DNA of 64,000 nucleotides from Brevibacillus reuszeri (GTDB lineage: Bacteria > Bacillota > Bacilli > Brevibacillales > Brevibacillaceae). The stretch is from positions 318,890 through 382,889 of the forward strand of contig NZ_LGIQ01000002.1 of NCBI RefSeq assembly GCF_001187725.1, in the 5' to 3' direction. The translations under genes were made by a program, and so were the position numbers. Under the pieces are notes generated by a model. The model ran no database searches, had not been told where the DNA came from, and saw nothing but the letters and a program-made list of their open reading frames with translations. Each line of letters starts with the position of its first letter. Within the stretch, counting starts at the first letter, position 1. Shown here piece after piece: positions 61,792 through 64,000 of this stretch.

Positions 61792-62628
61792 ATGCTTACC
61801 AGTGTCGTCATTCCAGTTAGAGACGCAGTCGATCAGCTCCTGTATACCTTGTTCAGCTTTAATTTGCAGTTTGCCTCTTTCGAAAAATTTGAAGTGATTG
61901 TGCTCGATAACGCCTCTTCGGATGGAGTGGCCGAAAAAATGGCGGGATTTGGCGCCCATTATCCCCTGCAATGCTTGCGATTTCGGAGGGCGCTGCCATA
62001 TGCAGAGCTGTTGAATCGAGGAGTCAAGCAGGCGCGCGGGGAAGTGATTATTTTCTTGTCACCAACAATGATCGTTCCGCGCGATTTCATCAGCGTCCAT
62101 CTGCATGCCCATGAGAAGCAGCAAAAACTCGTACTTCTCGGACTTTGTGCGAGGCGTATTTATTCGGTATATGATCCGGGCTTCAGCCCGATCCAGCATG
62201 CTGAATGCAAGGAATGGCTGGAAAATTATCCGTATATCAAGCGGCCGCATTCCCATACACAAACGATCCGCTTGCTTGAGGAGGGGCATATTGTAAATGG
62301 TCAGGCATTCCCGATCGGTCTGCCCTGTCCGGAAGCAGAGAAGCGTCTTACGATCAGGCAAAAATACGGATCGAGCTTATCCGGTTATCGCTGGCCGTGG
62401 ACCCTGTTTTCAACCAGGCATGCTTCCCTCTCACGCGCCAGTCTGGATACGGCCGGGGCCTTCAAGGCCTTGCCACTTATAGAAATGGAGCGTGATCTGG
62501 CGAAGCGCCTGATCAAAAAAGGAGCGGTGTTTCAGTTTGACGAAAAGCTGACACTGCTGGGGCAGGAATGGGTAAAACGAAAACTACCGGACCGCCCACC
62601 GCTTTCCAAGAAAAACCGCCGAGCGTGA
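61792..62628 (+). CDS. family 2 glycosyltransferase-like protein
   Basis: 278 aa from ATG 61792 (GGGGGAGA). GT-A fold N-terminus TSVVIPVRDAVDQLLYTLFS, nucleotide-sugar region VLDNASSDGVAEKM and QARGEVIIFLSPTMIVPRDF; the usual DxD appears as SPT, so metal binding may be altered. C-terminal half diverged. Acceptor unknown. Divergent from the DUF3905-like gene. Confidence 0.8.
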   Translation: MLTSVVIPVRDAVDQLLYTLFSFNLQFASFEKFEVIVLDNASSDGVAEKMAGFGAHYPLQCLRFRRALPYAELLNRGVKQARGEVIIFLSPTMIVPRDFISVHLHAHEKQQKLVLLGLCARRIYSVYDPGFSPIQHAECKEWLENYPYIKRPHSHTQTIRLLEEGHIVNGQAFPIGLPCPEAEKRLTIRQKYGSSLSGYRWPWTLFSTRHASLSRASLDTAGAFKALPLIEMERDLAKRLIKKGAVFQFDEKLTLLGQEWVKRKLPDRPPLSKKNRRA

Positions 62629-62646
62629 ACAGCCCGGCGGTTTTTG
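62611..62646. terminator. bidirectional terminator
   Basis: AAAAACCGCCG/CGGCGGTTTTT, shared by the glycosyltransferase and the convergent sspK. Confidence 0.85.
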
Positions 62647-62650
62647 CCTG

Positions 62651-62782
62651 CTAACGGTTTTCTTTTAACCGCTCTTGTGGTTCACTATTAATGGAGCCAT
62701 CAGATCGAACGGCTTCTGATTGGGATTTTGGCCCTCTGATTTCTGCGGTTTTCCCGAAGTCTTTTGCTTTGTTGCGTACCAT
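62651..62782 (-). CDS. sspK: small acid-soluble spore protein, SspK type
   Basis: 43 aa from ATG 62782 (GGAGGAGGACA upstream) to TAG 62651. Begins MVRNKAKDFGKTAEI and ends RSDGSINSEPQERLKENR, matching the B. subtilis SspK ends (MVRNKxKxF, ADGSINSHPQERM). A minor DNA- or matrix-associated protein of the spore core. Confidence 0.85.
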   Translation of the reverse strand: MVRNKAKDFGKTAEIRGPKSQSEAVRSDGSINSEPQERLKENR

Positions 62783-62813
62783 GTCTTGTCCTCCTCCTCA
62801 TGCCAGATGGACA

Positions 62814-62843
62814 TAGTATGACCAGGTTTGAGCCAGAGAATGA
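62814..62843 (-). promoter_or_regulatory. candidate sigma-G promoter of sspK
   Basis: Minus strand -10 CATACTA (62814-62820) is consensus; the -35 TCATT at 18-base spacing matches only three of five positions. About 32 bases before the ATG. Confidence 0.4.
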
Positions 62844-62879
62844 GGACAGAAATGAGATAGAGAAAGGATGGAAGTTAAA

Positions 62880-63146
62880 ATGGCGAAGAAACAGCGCAAG
62901 CATGAGCGTCCAGCTATGCAAGCGGAAGAAACAAAAAACGGACTAAACAGTCTGAAGGATATGCTGAATGCTGATGCCCTTGGAAAGCTCAAGCTGCTGG
63001 AAAAGGAAATGAAGGCGGACAGCGAACGAAAAGCACAAGAATTGGCTGAGCAAAAGCGTCGTGAGCAGGAAGAACGCGAGCGAAACAAAAGCTTTGGCGA
63101 GCTCTTGGCTGATTATGAGAAAAAGGGCGGAGGCAAGTTTAGCTAA
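62880..63146 (+). CDS. yqkE: YqkE-like charged coiled-coil protein (DUF3886)
   Basis: 88 aa from ATG 62880, spaced correctly from AAAGGATGG; an ATG at 62868 overlaps it. Highly charged with a long helix (EMKADSERKAQELAEQKRRE) and the family ending NKSFGELLADYEKKGGGKFS. Function unknown. Overlaps the next start by one base. Confidence 0.75.
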   Translation: MAKKQRKHERPAMQAEETKNGLNSLKDMLNADALGKLKLLEKEMKADSERKAQELAEQKRREQEERERNKSFGELLADYEKKGGGKFS

Positions 63147-63292
63147 TGCGTGATGAGCAGCAGAAGGCTCGCCCTGACACCTCGAAAAATGGCATGATGA
63201 AAAAGCGTCAATTGGCTGTAAAAGATGAGTCCATCAAGGAACGAGGCCGTCAGGTTCTCAATCGTTTGGGTAAAAAGGAGCCAAAGGAGTGA
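63146..63292 (+). CDS. small basic protein, 48 aa, coupled to yqkE
   Basis: ATG 63146 lies in TAATG, overlapping the yqkE stop. Reads MRDEQQKARPDTSKNG, MMKKRQLAVKDESIKERGR and QVLNRLGKKEPKE, stop 63292. Lys/Glu-rich, no membrane part, no known family. GGCGGAGG upstream in yqkE supports coupled translation. Confidence 0.55.
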   Translation: MRDEQQKARPDTSKNGMMKKRQLAVKDESIKERGRQVLNRLGKKEPKE

Positions 63293-63342
63293 TTTTTTTC
63301 CGTCCCATCCCATATAGCTAGGGAAGGGAAAGGAGGGAGATC

Positions 63343-63519
63343 ATGGGGACAATCCTGCTCCTGATCAGTCTCCTCTGCGTTGCTGTTGGCACCTGGAAGC
63401 TGAGCGGGATTTACAAGTCTGACAAGGCAGACAACAAAACGATTTGGTGGGCCGTGGCGAGCGTCGGGATAGCGCTTTTTTTTCTTTTGAAGCTGATGAC
63501 GGATACTTTTCCAACGTAA
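63343..63519 (+). CDS. small two-helix membrane protein, 58 aa
   Basis: ATG 63343 behind a strong AAAGGAGGGAGA. Helix 1 TILLLISLLCVAVGTWKLSG, linker YKSDKADNKTIW, helix 2 WAVASVGIALFFLLKLM, tail TDTFPT. Function unknown; likely cotranscribed with the two preceding genes. Confidence 0.65.
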   Translation: MGTILLLISLLCVAVGTWKLSGIYKSDKADNKTIWWAVASVGIALFFLLKLMTDTFPT

Positions 63520-63520
63520 A

Positions 63521-63563
63521 GCATGCACCGAAAGCGCAAGCAACGCCCGGTGCATGTTTTTTG
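63521..63563. terminator. Rho-independent terminator
   Basis: GCATGCACCG/CGGTGCATG stem followed by six T. Confidence 0.85.
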
Positions 63564-63572
63564 TTTCCCGTT

Positions 63573-64000
63573 TTATTCGTAACGCAATGCTTCGATTGGA
63601 TCAAGCTTGGCTGCTTTGTTCGCAGGGTAGAGGCCAAAGAAGATACCGATCGCGCTGGAAAAGCCAAAGGCAATAAACACACTGTTCCAGGAAAGCGTCG
63701 GCGGCAAATTGGCAAAGTGCGCAATCAGAGCGGCAATTCCGAGACCGAACAAGACGCCGATCAGACCGCCAATCAAGCATACGATCACCGACTCGATCAG
63801 GAATTGAACCAGAATATCCCGGCGTCTGGCGCCAAGCGCTTTGCGAATCCCGATCTCTCGCGTACGCTCTGTGACAGAAACGAGCATGATATTCATAACC
63901 CCGACACCACCCACCACGAGCGAAATACCGGCAATCACACTAAAGATCAAAGTCAGCGTGCCAGTCAGCTGATTGAACTGGTCGACTGATTCTTGCATGC
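63573..64000 (-). CDS. ABC transporter permease, MacB/FtsX type, 5' part outside window
   Basis: The frame is open to the window edge; about 142 codons of the C-terminus are present. Typical MacB end: GGVGVMNIMLVSVTERTREI, GIRKALGARRRDILVQFLIE, and PANKAAKLDPIEALRYE with three membrane segments. Works with a LolD-type ATPase, probably just outside the window, in export of peptides or antibiotics or in mechanotransmission. Confidence 0.92.
   Translation of the reverse strand, partial: MQESVDQFNQLTGTLTLIFSVIAGISLVVGGVGVMNIMLVSVTERTREIGIRKALGARRRDILVQFLIESVIVCLIGGLIGVLFGLGIAALIAHFANLPPTLSWNSVFIAFGFSSAIGIFFGLYPANKAAKLDPIEALRYE

Noticed and set aside
1..64000. CRISPR array, prophage, insertion sequence, rRNA or tRNA genes
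   Set aside because: No regularly spaced repeats, transposase or integrase frames, or recognisable tRNA/rRNA sequence were seen on either strand.

Overview
The window reads as chromosomal DNA of a spore-forming, motile Bacillota, most like Brevibacillus (Paenibacillaceae). The signs are a small acid-soluble spore protein (SspK type), a spore-coat-type transglutaminase (Tgl), candidate sigma-G and sigma-K promoters, an S-layer-homology protein, MotA/MotB, strong AAGGAGG ribosome sites with many GTG and TTG starts, and close relatives of Bacillus TcyP, KtrB, YqkE, YpeA and YkkC/D. I see no rRNA, tRNA, CRISPR array, prophage or intact insertion sequence. The species assignment is inference.

Layout. 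0-4.2 kb: a carbohydrate catabolic operon (two Gfo/Idh/MocA proteins, a sugar isomerase/epimerase, an MFS exporter). 4.2-7.2 kb: a small unknown protein, E. coli-type SpeD, an AT-rich methyltransferase and about 0.75 kb of non-coding DNA rich in long inverted repeats. 7.2-11.8 kb (minus): ankyrin lipoprotein, SLH protein, two-component system. 11.9-18.4 kb: a nitrilase-family amidase, a small membrane protein, the cystine transporter TcyP between two direct copies of a structured repeat, an oligopeptide-binding lipoprotein, and a MarR/NmrA-type pair with two identical operators. 18.4-24.6 kb: a folate-breakdown (p-aminobenzoyl-glutamate) locus, abgT-abgA-abgB, headed by an unusual regulator with a GGDEF/GTP-cyclohydrolase-III-like domain. 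24.6-31.1 kb: two unknown proteins, an AraC regulator, an acetyltransferase, a decayed divergent gene pair, KtrB, a frameshifted CHRD gene and UppP. 31.2-38.0 kb: an ECF sigma/anti-sigma pair, threonine synthase, a GntR remnant, RluF, a MOSC protein and PncB. 38.1-46.8 kb: MetA (acetyl-CoA type by residue 111), a ROK regulator, cidR-cidA-cidB, transporters, Tgl and a sarcosine-oxidase-like enzyme. 46.9-54.2 kb: chemoreceptor, flavin reductase-like protein, ZIP transporter, MotAB, DedA-type and papain-like proteins, a thioesterase. 54.3-64 kb: hydrolase, phosphatase, guanidine-I riboswitch with two SMR exporters, CDF transporter, CNNM/CorC-type protein, M50 protease, sporulation-linked small genes and the end of a MacB/FtsX-type permease.

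The least explained signals are (1) a three-copy, roughly 110-base dispersed repeat whose first hairpin changes sequence between copies but keeps its pairing, always placed directly after a T-run; (2) the nested foldback element at 6.55-7.14 kb; (3) the abg regulator; and (4) several decay scars (27.9, 30.0, 34.9 kb) that show how the chromosome has been trimmed.
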